Below, piece by piece: positions 1-5,935 of a stretch of 8,453 nt of DNA. The notes below the pieces were generated by a model. That model saw only the letters and a program-made list of their open reading frames with translations, searched no databases and was not told the DNA's origin. The position numbers and the translations under genes are program-made. This stretch comes from QALR01 sp045646925 (GTDB taxonomy: Bacteria; Bacillota; Clostridia; Oscillospirales; CAG-272). Positions within the stretch are counted from its first letter, which is position 1, and each line of letters starts with the position of its first letter. The stretch is from positions 1 to 8,453 of the forward strand of contig JAZRLQ010000183.1 of the NCBI GenBank assembly GCA_045646925.1, read 5' to 3'.

Positions 1-1
1 G

Positions 2-949
2 TACGGGACGGTATTTCTCGCGCCGATGGCAGGCATGGGCGATGCCGCATTCCGCCGTATCTGCAAGGAGCACGGCGCGGACTATATGACGACGGAAATG
101 GTCTCCGCGAAGGCGCTCTGCTACGGCGACAAGAAAACGCCGATCCTCGCCGCGATCCGCGAATACGAAACGCCCATCGCCATCCAGATCTTCGGAAGCG
201 AGCCGGAAACGATGGCGAGAGCCTCCGAGATCCTGCTTGAATTTGCCGCGAAAAGCGGGATCGCCCCCGCCGCCATCGACGTCAACATGGGTTGCCCGAT
301 GACGAAGGTCGTCAAATGCGGTGACGGAAGCGCGCTGATGAGAACGCCCGAAACGGCGGAAGCAATCGTGCGCGCCATGGTCCGCGTGTGCGGAGATATG
401 CCCGTCACAGTCAAGCTCCGTCTCGGTTGGGACGACGCCTCCCGCAACGTTGTGGATATGGCAAAAAGAATGGAAAATAGCGGTGCGGCGGCGCTTTGTA
501 TTCACGCGAGAACGAGAAACGAAATGTATACGCCCGGCATCCATCCCGAATTCATCCGCGCGGTCAAGGAAGCCGTGAGCATTCCCGTCATCGGAAACGG
601 CGACATCTTCTGCGCCGCCGATGCCGAAAAGATGGTTCGCGAAACGGGCTGCGACGGCGTCGCCGTGGCAAGAGGCGCGCTCGGAAACCCGTGGCTTTTC
701 GAAGAGATCCATCTCGGCGATCAATTCGTTGCGCCGACCAAGCAGGAACGTATCCGCGAGGCGCTCCGTCACTTCCGCTTCATGATCGAGGAAAAGGGCG
801 AACGCGTCGCCGTTGCGGAAAGCCGCGCCGCCATCGCTTACTATACGAAGGGACTCTCGGGCTCCTCCCGCATAAGAGGAACGATGAATACCGCGACCAC
901 CGCGCCCGAGATCATCGAGATCCTCTCCGCATACGCCGAGGAGGAGTGA
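2..949 (+). CDS. dusB: tRNA-dihydrouridine synthase, DusB-like (5' end cut by window edge)
   Basis: FMN- and NADPH-dependent enzyme that reduces uridine to dihydrouridine in the D-loop of tRNA; cytoplasmic. The frame is open from base 2 and reads YGTVFLAPMAG before the first ATG at 26. That matches the conserved FMN-binding start of the Dus barrel, so the ATG at 26 is internal and the true start lies off the left edge, probably by only a few to about twenty residues. Visible motifs, numbered from base 2: TEMVSA near 31, IQIFGS near 61, DVNMGCPM with the catalytic cysteine near 98, VKLRLGWDD near 137, IHART near 167, GNGDIF near 198 and ARGALGNPW near 223. The last two are the FMN phosphate-binding part. 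The C-terminal KGLSGSSRIR stretch fits the helical tRNA-binding domain of DusB/NifR3-type proteins. Assignment to the Dus family is firm; the DusB subgroup is likely from the KGL..S..IR and NMGCP context. It precedes the glucosidase gene by 40 bases. Confidence 0.93.
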   Translation, partial: YGTVFLAPMAGMGDAAFRRICKEHGADYMTTEMVSAKALCYGDKKTPILAAIREYETPIAIQIFGSEPETMARASEILLEFAAKSGIAPAAIDVNMGCPMTKVVKCGDGSALMRTPETAEAIVRAMVRVCGDMPVTVKLRLGWDDASRNVVDMAKRMENSGAAALCIHARTRNEMYTPGIHPEFIRAVKEAVSIPVIGNGDIFCAADAEKMVRETGCDGVAVARGALGNPWLFEEIHLGDQFVAPTKQERIREALRHFRFMIEEKGERVAVAESRAAIAYYTKGLSGSSRIRGTMNTATTAPEIIEILSAYAEEE

Positions 950-989
950 ACCGACGCGCCGACGAGGACGCGCAAAAGAAAGGACTCCT

Positions 990-3170
990 ATGGAAAACAA
1001 TGAATTGTACACCGTTACGCGCGGCAAGGCACGTTTCACGGTCATAACGGAAAATCTGATCCGTTGCGAATGGTCGGAAAGCGGCGTTTTCTGCGACAGA
1101 GAAACCCTTTTCGCCGTCAACCGCCGCCACAACGGGTGCGCGGTGAAGCTCGCGCAGACGGAAAACTCCGTCGAAATACGAACGGAAGCCATCACGCTCC
1201 GCTATCTCGATCAGGGCGAAAACGGCTTTTCCGAAAACAATCTCCGCGCCGATATCTACGGCGAGCCGTGGCATTTCGGCATGAAGAGTGAAAAAAATCT
1301 CGGAGGCGCGCTCGCCACGCTGGACGGCGTGACGGGATACCGCAAAACCGACGACGGTCTGCTTTCCCGCTCGGGTTGGTTTGCCATCGACGACGGCGCA
1401 GGTGCGGAGATCGAAGACGGTTGGCTTCGCAAAACGCTCCGCAAACGCGGAACGGATCTCTATCTCTTCGGATACGGCTCGGATTACAAAAAAGCGCTCC
1501 GCACGCTTTTCTACCTTTCCGGTCCCGCCGCTCTGCCTCGAAAATATATGCTCGGCTCATGGTATTCGCGCTGGTGGGCGTATACGGACGATGAGATCCT
1601 GCAGATTGCGGACGAATACGAACAGAACGGATTTCCGCTCGACGTCATGGTGCTGGACATGGATTGGCATCATCACGATTGGACGTACAGAGGCACGGAG
1701 GCCTGCAAAAAGCACCGCGCGAAATCGGGATACGGCCACGCAACGAACCTCGGTTGGACGGGTTATACGTGGAACACCCGTCTGATCAAGGATCCGAAGG
1801 CGCTTCTGAGTGAGCTTCACGAAAGAGGCATTGCCGTCACGCTCAACGATCATCCGCACGACGGCGTGCGCTCGCACGAGGAGGTCTACGCGGACTTCAT
1901 GAACGAAATGGGCGTTCCGCCCGAAAGCGGGATCGACCTCGAATTCGATGCGGGCGACCGTCGCTATATGAACGCGCTTTTCAAAACCGCGCACGACAAG
2001 CGCGAAGCGGAGGGTGTCGACTTCTGGTGGGTCGATTGGCAACAGGACCATCTGAAGCCCGTCATCAAGGGAACGGCGCTGAAGCACCTTCCCTGGCTGA
2101 ATTACTGTTATTATCATCACTCCATGAAAAACGGAAAGCGCGGCGCTTCCTTCAGCCGTTTCGGCGGGTTCGGAGATCACAAGCACCCGATCTGCTTTTC
2201 GGGCGACACGAAAGCGACGTGGGAATGTCTCGCGTTCGAGGTCGAATTCACGGCAAGCTCCTCGAATGCAGGTCTTTTCTATTGGGGACACGATACGGGC
2301 GGCTTTTTCGGAGAGGCGTGCGCCGAGCTTTACGTTCGTTGGACGCAGTTTTCTGGTTTTTCCGCTTGTCTGCGCGCCCATTCCGAACGCAATGCCAAGC
2401 TCGACCGCCGTCCATGGAAATGGGGCGAGGAGGCTTGCTCGGCTATGCGCAAGATCTACCGTCTGCGTTCGCGCCTCATGCCCTATATCTATTCCCTCGC
2501 CTATATAGGCTACGCCGACGGCGATCCGATGATCGCCTCCATGTATATCGATCATCCGCACAACGAAAACGCATATCGCAACCCGCAACAATACCGATTC
2601 GGAAAAGCCTTCCTCTGCGCGCCCGTCACAACGCCGATGGGCGAAAACGGTGCGGCGGAGCAAAAGGTCTGGATCCCCGACGGAACGTATTACCACTTCT
2701 TTACGGGTGAGCGCTTCGGCGCGGGTGATCACGTGATCGAATCGCCTCTCCACGAATTCCCTCTCCTCGTCAGAGCGGGCGTGCCGATTCCCATGCAGGA
2801 TTACACGAACCGAATGACGAGCCGTTCTCCCGAAACGCTCACCGTTCGATGCTACGCGGGCGATAGCGGAGAATTCACCTTATACGAGGACGACGGCATT
2901 TCAAGAGAATATGAAAACGGCTCTTATCTGAAAACGCATTTGCGTTACGAAGAAGAAAACGGCGCTTTCACGCTGACGGTCACGCCGAGCGGCAACGGCT
3001 ATCGGGATATGCCCGAGGAACGCGCTTACGTCTTCGAGCTGATCGGTGCGCCGAAGGGGCTCCGTGTGATCGGAGAATCCTCCGCAGAGCTTGTTACCGA
3101 AAAAGAAAGCTATACCGTCCGACTTCCGAAACGAAAATGGAACGAAAGCTTCACGATCTCACTCGGATAA
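990..3170 (+). CDS. GH31 family alpha-glucosidase-like glycoside hydrolase
   Basis: Retaining glycoside hydrolase predicted to remove alpha-linked glucosyl (or xylosyl/galactosyl) residues from the non-reducing end of oligosaccharides. The 726 residues hold an N-terminal beta-sandwich (about 1-180), a (beta/alpha)8 barrel (about 185-520) and C-terminal beta domains (about 520-726). Visible GH31 marks are LDMDWHHHDW at 222-231, DFWWVDWQQ at 344-352 (probable nucleophile Asp349), SGDT at 404-407 (probable acid/base Asp406), WGHDTGGF at 432-439 and RAHSERN at 462-468. DMDWH and WWVDWQQ are typical of a GH31 branch seen in gut bacteria, rather than the classical WIDMNE enzymes. No signal peptide is evident, so it probably acts on imported sugars in the cytoplasm. 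The start at 990 is supported by AAAGGA at 979-984, five bases upstream. It lies between dus and the GDPD gene in an apparent operon. Substrate cannot be read from the sequence. Confidence 0.93.
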   Translation: MENNELYTVTRGKARFTVITENLIRCEWSESGVFCDRETLFAVNRRHNGCAVKLAQTENSVEIRTEAITLRYLDQGENGFSENNLRADIYGEPWHFGMKSEKNLGGALATLDGVTGYRKTDDGLLSRSGWFAIDDGAGAEIEDGWLRKTLRKRGTDLYLFGYGSDYKKALRTLFYLSGPAALPRKYMLGSWYSRWWAYTDDEILQIADEYEQNGFPLDVMVLDMDWHHHDWTYRGTEACKKHRAKSGYGHATNLGWTGYTWNTRLIKDPKALLSELHERGIAVTLNDHPHDGVRSHEEVYADFMNEMGVPPESGIDLEFDAGDRRYMNALFKTAHDKREAEGVDFWWVDWQQDHLKPVIKGTALKHLPWLNYCYYHHSMKNGKRGASFSRFGGFGDHKHPICFSGDTKATWECLAFEVEFTASSSNAGLFYWGHDTGGFFGEACAELYVRWTQFSGFSACLRAHSERNAKLDRRPWKWGEEACSAMRKIYRLRSRLMPYIYSLAYIGYADGDPMIASMYIDHPHNENAYRNPQQYRFGKAFLCAPVTTPMGENGAAEQKVWIPDGTYYHFFTGERFGAGDHVIESPLHEFPLLVRAGVPIPMQDYTNRMTSRSPETLTVRCYAGDSGEFTLYEDDGISREYENGSYLKTHLRYEEENGAFTLTVTPSGNGYRDMPEERAYVFELIGAPKGLRVIGESSAELVTEKESYTVRLPKRKWNESFTISLG

Positions 3171-3205
3171 ATCATCAAAAAGAAACGAAAGGCACGGAAA
3201 TCACA

Positions 3206-4000
3206 ATGAATTACTGGAAGCAGAGCAAAAACTATATTTACGTTGCGGCACACAGAGGACTCAGCGCGCGCTATCCCGAAAACACCATGGAAGCCTTCCG
3301 CGCGGCAATCGAAGCGGGCGTTGACCAGATCGAGCTTGACGTCCGTCTCACAAAGGACGGCGAAGCGGTCATCATTCACGACGACAGAGTGGACAGAACC
3401 GCAAACGCCGTCGGCAAGGTCATCGACATGACGCTCGACGAGCTTCGCGAGCTGGATTTCGGCGTAAAAAAAGGTCCCGAATTCGCAGGCGCAAGAATCC
3501 CCACCTTCCGTGAATTCATGGAATTCATCAAGGACCACCCGACGATGACCGTCGACGTGGAGCTGAAGGAATACCCCACCGATGGCAGAGAGCAGCTTGC
3601 GTTCGACTTCTGCGACAAGATCCTCGGGATCATCGACGAATACGGCTTCACCGATCGCGTGGTCATCAATAGCTTCAGCGGCAAGCTCAACGAATACGTT
3701 CACGCAAAATACGGCAACAAGTACCGTCAGCACGTATTTTTCCCACAGAGCTGCCTCGGCGAATGCGCGGTCGACCCCTATTCCTACGCGTATTGCTGCT
3801 GTATGTTCGGCTCTCCCTATATGGCGAGCAAGGAAGCGTTCGACGCCATGATCGAGCGCGGCGTACAACCTTGGGCAGGTGCCGCCGTCAAGGACGCGAA
3901 CGGCGTTGACGATGCCATCGCGCACGGCGTATATCTCATCACGTGCAACAATCCCGACGAGATCCTCGCGCTTCTCCGCGAAAGAGGATATCACGACTGA
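3206..4000 (+). CDS. Glycerophosphodiester phosphodiesterase (GDPD family)
   Basis: Metal-dependent hydrolase that cleaves glycerophosphodiesters to glycerol 3-phosphate and an alcohol. From the chosen start it has 264 residues, close to the usual size of small bacterial GDPDs. Motifs: HRG at 16-18 (catalytic His16), PENT at 24-27, IELDV at 42-46 (metal ligands Glu43, Asp45), HDD at 58-60 (catalytic His58), VELK at 118-121 (Glu119, third ligand), NSFS at 155-158, QPWAG at 221-225, and GVYLITCNNPDEI at 241-253, the usual last strand of the barrel. There is no signal peptide or membrane segment, so it should be cytoplasmic. I chose the ATG at 3206 because homology starts right after it and it lies 35 bases beyond the glucosidase stop. 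An in-frame ATG at 3137 would overlap the glucosidase and lacks a ribosome binding site. The ribosome binding site is weak (AAAGG at 3188-3192). Odd detail: three consecutive cysteines at 197-199. Confidence 0.92.
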   Translation: MNYWKQSKNYIYVAAHRGLSARYPENTMEAFRAAIEAGVDQIELDVRLTKDGEAVIIHDDRVDRTANAVGKVIDMTLDELRELDFGVKKGPEFAGARIPTFREFMEFIKDHPTMTVDVELKEYPTDGREQLAFDFCDKILGIIDEYGFTDRVVINSFSGKLNEYVHAKYGNKYRQHVFFPQSCLGECAVDPYSYAYCCCMFGSPYMASKEAFDAMIERGVQPWAGAAVKDANGVDDAIAHGVYLITCNNPDEILALLRERGYHD

Positions 4001-4015
4001 TAAAGGAGAGACCGT

Positions 4016-4840
4016 ATGGATTGGCAATCATTTTTCAACTCCGTCGCAACCGCGCTCATGAACTGGGCAACGAACGTAGGCGTCAAGCTCATCATCGCGC
4101 TCGCGCTCATGGTCATTACCTTCAAGCTCATCGATCTCATCGCTAAGCAGATCGAAAGATCGGGCGAAAAGCACCGCGCGGACAAAACCATCATGCGCAC
4201 GGTCGCTTATATCCTCAAAATCGTGTTGAAGCTCGTCGTGACCGTCTGTCTCGTCAGCTACGTCGGCATCAACACGAGCGCCTTCACCGCTCTCATTGCC
4301 TCCTTCGGCGTTTGTATCGGACTCGCGGTCAACGGCGCGCTTTCCAATATGGCGGGCGGCGTTCTCATTATTCTGACGCGCCCCTTCCGTATCGACGATC
4401 TCATCGAGGCGCAAGGCTTTCTCGGAACCGTCGAGGATATCCATATCGTCAATACCAAGCTCCGTACCCCCGACAACAAGACCGTATATATTCCGAACGG
4501 CGCTCTTTCCTCCGGCTCCATCGTGAACTACTCGCGCAAGGATACGCGCCGCGTGGACGAGATCTTTTCCATCGCGCATGCGGAGGATTTCAAGAAGGTG
4601 AAGGATATCCTTTCCGAGATCATCGAGAGCCATCCGCTGATTTTGAAGGATTCTCCTCCCTTCGTTCGTATCAGTGAGCATACCCCCTCCGCAACCAAGA
4701 TCACAACGCGCGTCTGGGTCAAAACCGAGGATTACTGGACGGTGAAATTCGGTATGCTCGAAGCCGTCAAGGAACGCTTCGACCGCGAGGGCATCGAGAT
4801 CCCCTTTGAGCAAATGGACGTTCATATCAAGCAGTCGTAA
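4016..4840 (+). CDS. mscS: Small-conductance mechanosensitive channel, MscS family
   Basis: Homoheptameric inner-membrane channel that opens under membrane tension and releases solutes during hypo-osmotic shock. At 274 residues it matches the short E. coli-type MscS (286 residues). Visible architecture: TM1 about 21-45, TM2 about 63-85, pore-lining TM3 about 89-125 with the Gly/Ala-rich pattern GVCIGLAVNGALSNMAGG, then the cytoplasmic beta domain with TPDNKTVYIPNG at 151-162 and an alpha/beta C-terminal domain ending IEIPFEQMDVHI at 260-271. The core family sequence is therefore complete and intact. AAAGGAG at 4002-4008, seven bases before the ATG at 4016, is the best ribosome binding site in the window and lies 15 bases from the GDPD stop, so translation of the two genes is tightly linked. 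It is the last gene of the left-hand unit and is followed directly by a strong hairpin terminator. Confidence 0.95.
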   Translation: MDWQSFFNSVATALMNWATNVGVKLIIALALMVITFKLIDLIAKQIERSGEKHRADKTIMRTVAYILKIVLKLVVTVCLVSYVGINTSAFTALIASFGVCIGLAVNGALSNMAGGVLIILTRPFRIDDLIEAQGFLGTVEDIHIVNTKLRTPDNKTVYIPNGALSSGSIVNYSRKDTRRVDEIFSIAHAEDFKKVKDILSEIIESHPLILKDSPPFVRISEHTPSATKITTRVWVKTEDYWTVKFGMLEAVKERFDREGIEIPFEQMDVHIKQS

Positions 4841-4849
4841 AAAAGAATA

Positions 4850-4910
4850 AACGGGAGATATTGCGAAACTTCCTTATGAGAAGTCAGGCAGTATCTCCCG
4901 TTTTATTTTA
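4850..4910. terminator. Bidirectional intrinsic terminator between mscS and the permease gene
   Basis: Bases 4850-4864 pair with 4888-4902: an unbroken 15-bp stem with one G-U pair, of which the outer 11 bp (AACGGGAGATA / TATCTCCCGTT) are perfect. The 23-base loop holds a small inner hairpin (ACTTC 4868-4872 with GAAGT 4880-4884). On the + strand the stem runs into TTTTATTTTATA (mscS unit). On the - strand the stem is followed by TATTCTTTTTT, serving the convergent permease gene that ends at 4934. The remaining bases between the two stop codons (4841-4849 and 4911-4933) hold nothing else I can recognise. Confidence 0.88.
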
Positions 4911-4933
4911 TAAAAATGAGCTCCGTCACGGCA

Positions 4934-5785
4934 TTATAACACGATCCCGATCAGATCGAAAAGAATTCCCGTTATCGCTCCCGCGAAAAATACGGTCAGC
5001 ACGATCAGAAGATTTGCGCGGATACGCTTATTGACACGGAACAAAATGAGAAGTCCCACGCCCGAATTGGCGATGAGCCCCGCGATCATCGCGCCCGTGG
5101 TGATCACGCCGCCGAGAAAAAGCTCTGTAATGACGATGGAGGACGCGCAATTGGGGATCAATCCGACCAGCGCGGCAACAATAGGAGCAAAAACGCCCGC
5201 GCTCGCCGCAAAAGCGGAAAGCTGATCTTCCCCAATCAGATGGATCGCAAGTCCGATCAGAAACGAAAGCAGGAAGATGAAGAACGCGATCTGAAGCGTA
5301 TGGAACACAGAGGAAAGGAAAAGCCCCTCGTGACAACGGCAATTTTCATCCTCGCAGATCGCGGCGATCCGCTCTTTTCTGTCAGGTCTTTTGACGAAAC
5401 GGAGAGCGAAATCCACGACAAAGCCGACGAGAACGCCAATCAGCACCTTGACACCGAGAATGAGAAGGATACGAACGGGCGCGATCTGCTCCGAGATCAT
5501 GATGGGGAGCATCTCGTCCGAGGTGGAAATGAAGATCGCAATGAGCGTGCCGACGGAAATAACACCGCCCGCATACAGATTCGAGGCGGAAGCGGAAAAG
5601 CCGCATTGCGGAACGGCGCCGAGAAGACCGCCCGCGAGAGGTCCGAGTTTTCCTGCCTTCACGGCAAGATCGGCGGTCTTTTTCGCCGCCTTATGCTCGA
5701 TCCATTCCAAAAGCAAATAGGTTAAAAACAAAAACGGAATCAAGGTCAACGTGTCCTTGATCGCGTGAATCAATGCGTGAGTCAT
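4934..5785 (-). CDS. ArsP_2/DUF2899-like 10-TM permease (putative arsenic, manganese or other metal exporter)
   Basis: Polytopic inner-membrane protein of 283 residues with about ten hydrophobic segments, resembling the family labelled 'putative 10TM heavy-metal exporter' or 'putative manganese transporter'. Substrate is not established. Two halves repeat the same pattern: GAVPQCGFSASASNLYAGG at 56-74, followed by TLIAIFISTSDE, and VGLIPNCASSIVITELFLGG at 207-226, followed by AMIAGLIANSG. The PxC motifs place Cys61 and Cys213 at matching points of an inverted-repeat fold. The central loop is Cys/His-rich (CEDENCRCHEG, 144-154) and the N-terminal helix carries EWIEHK (27-32), both plausible metal contacts. 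Start: the ATG at 5785 lies nine bases after AAAGGA (5795-5800). An in-frame TTG at 5794 abuts that site with no spacing and is unlikely. It has its own promoter and convergent terminator, so it appears monocistronic. Confidence 0.82.
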   Translation of the reverse strand: MTHALIHAIKDTLTLIPFLFLTYLLLEWIEHKAAKKTADLAVKAGKLGPLAGGLLGAVPQCGFSASASNLYAGGVISVGTLIAIFISTSDEMLPIMISEQIAPVRILLILGVKVLIGVLVGFVVDFALRFVKRPDRKERIAAICEDENCRCHEGLFLSSVFHTLQIAFFIFLLSFLIGLAIHLIGEDQLSAFAASAGVFAPIVAALVGLIPNCASSIVITELFLGGVITTGAMIAGLIANSGVGLLILFRVNKRIRANLLIVLTVFFAGAITGILFDLIGIVL

Positions 5786-5787
5786 GT

Positions 5788-5797
5788 TTGACAATCC
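5788..5797 (-). repeat. Inner arm of a 10-bp inverted repeat over the permease ribosome binding site
   Basis: The + strand reads TTGACAATCC here, the exact reverse complement of GGATTGTCAA at 5850-5859. On the permease transcript this arm reads GGATTGTCAA and lies between the Shine-Dalgarno core and the ATG. The partner arm overlaps the -35 box and is not transcribed, so an RNA hairpin between the arms is not expected. A DNA-binding protein using both sites is one possible reading. Confidence 0.5.
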
Positions 5798-5800
5798 TTT
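5795..5800 (-). promoter_or_regulatory. Ribosome binding site that fixes the permease start
   Basis: Reads AAAGGA on the - strand. Nine bases separate it from the ATG at 5785 and none from the TTG at 5794. This spacing decides for the ATG. Confidence 0.8.
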
Positions 5801-5830
5801 TTCTTACAAATAAATAAAGTATAATAAAAT

Positions 5831-5859
5831 AGTATACATGAAATCGCTCGGATTGTCAA
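5831..5859 (-). promoter_or_regulatory. Sigma-70 promoter of the permease gene
   Basis: On the - strand the -35 box is TTGACA (5854-5859, exact consensus), the spacer is 17 bases (5837-5853), and the -10 box is TATACT (5831-5836, five of six consensus bases). Transcription should start near 5824, giving an AT-rich leader of roughly 39 bases before the ATG at 5785. That is too short for a riboswitch. The -10 motif AGTATA (+ strand) recurs at 5819-5824. The -35 box lies inside one arm of the inverted repeat (5850-5859), so a regulator bound there would block RNA polymerase. Confidence 0.85.
5850..5859 (+). repeat. Outer arm of the 10-bp inverted repeat, overlapping the -35 box
   Basis: GGATTGTCAA on the + strand, exact reverse complement of 5788-5797, with 52 bases between the arms. 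It includes the whole -35 hexamer of the permease promoter. Possible operator; chance similarity cannot be excluded. Confidence 0.5.
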
Positions 5860-5881
5860 TAGATTTCTTCAAATTGAAAGT

Positions 5882-5920
5882 TCAAGAAAACACGCCCGCT
5901 CTCCTTACGAGAGTCGGGCG
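5882..5920 (-). terminator. Intrinsic terminator downstream of the UroD-like gene
   Basis: CGCCCG (5893-5898) pairs with CGGGCG (5915-5920), and CTCTC (5899-5903) with GAGAG (5909-5913). A single bulged T (5914) and a five-base loop complete an 11-bp GC-rich stem. On the - strand the stem is followed by TGTTTTCTTG, a U-rich tail. It lies 15 bases after the UroD-like stop codon and about 22 bases before the permease -35 box, so it insulates the permease promoter from read-through. Confidence 0.9.
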
Positions 5921-5935
5921 TATCGTGTGTTTTGA

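Noticed and set aside
26..28. ATG as the true start of the dus gene
   Set aside because: The codons before it encode VFLAP, the first conserved strand of the Dus barrel, so the gene begins off the left edge.
1557..2753. Long open frame (398 codons) on the - strand opposite the GH31 gene
   Set aside because: It has no recognisable domain, an Arg/Val-rich composition typical of antisense frames in GC-rich genes, and it lies fully within a confident GH31 coding region.
3137..3205. Upstream start for the GDPD gene
   Set aside because: It would overlap the glucosidase end by 34 bases, has no ribosome binding site, and adds 23 residues outside the family core.
3511..3528. Tandem repeat GAATTCATG / GAATTCATC
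   Set aside because: It simply encodes EFMEFI within the GDPD gene and is too short to be a repeat element.
3110..4027. Long open frame (305 codons) on the - strand opposite the GDPD gene
   Set aside because: It mirrors the GDPD gene over its full length; GDPD motifs are intact on the + strand and the antisense product resembles no family.
4028..4825. Long open frame (265 codons) on the - strand opposite mscS
   Set aside because: It is an Asp/Glu-rich mirror of the MscS gene and shows no motif of its own.
5786..5794. TTG start for the permease, three codons upstream of the ATG
   Set aside because: The Shine-Dalgarno sequence directly abuts the TTG, leaving no spacing, while the ATG at 5785 has nine bases.
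5786..5830. Riboswitch (for example a manganese-type leader) before the permease
   Set aside because: The leader from the predicted start site is only about 39 bases, AT-rich and without strong pairing.
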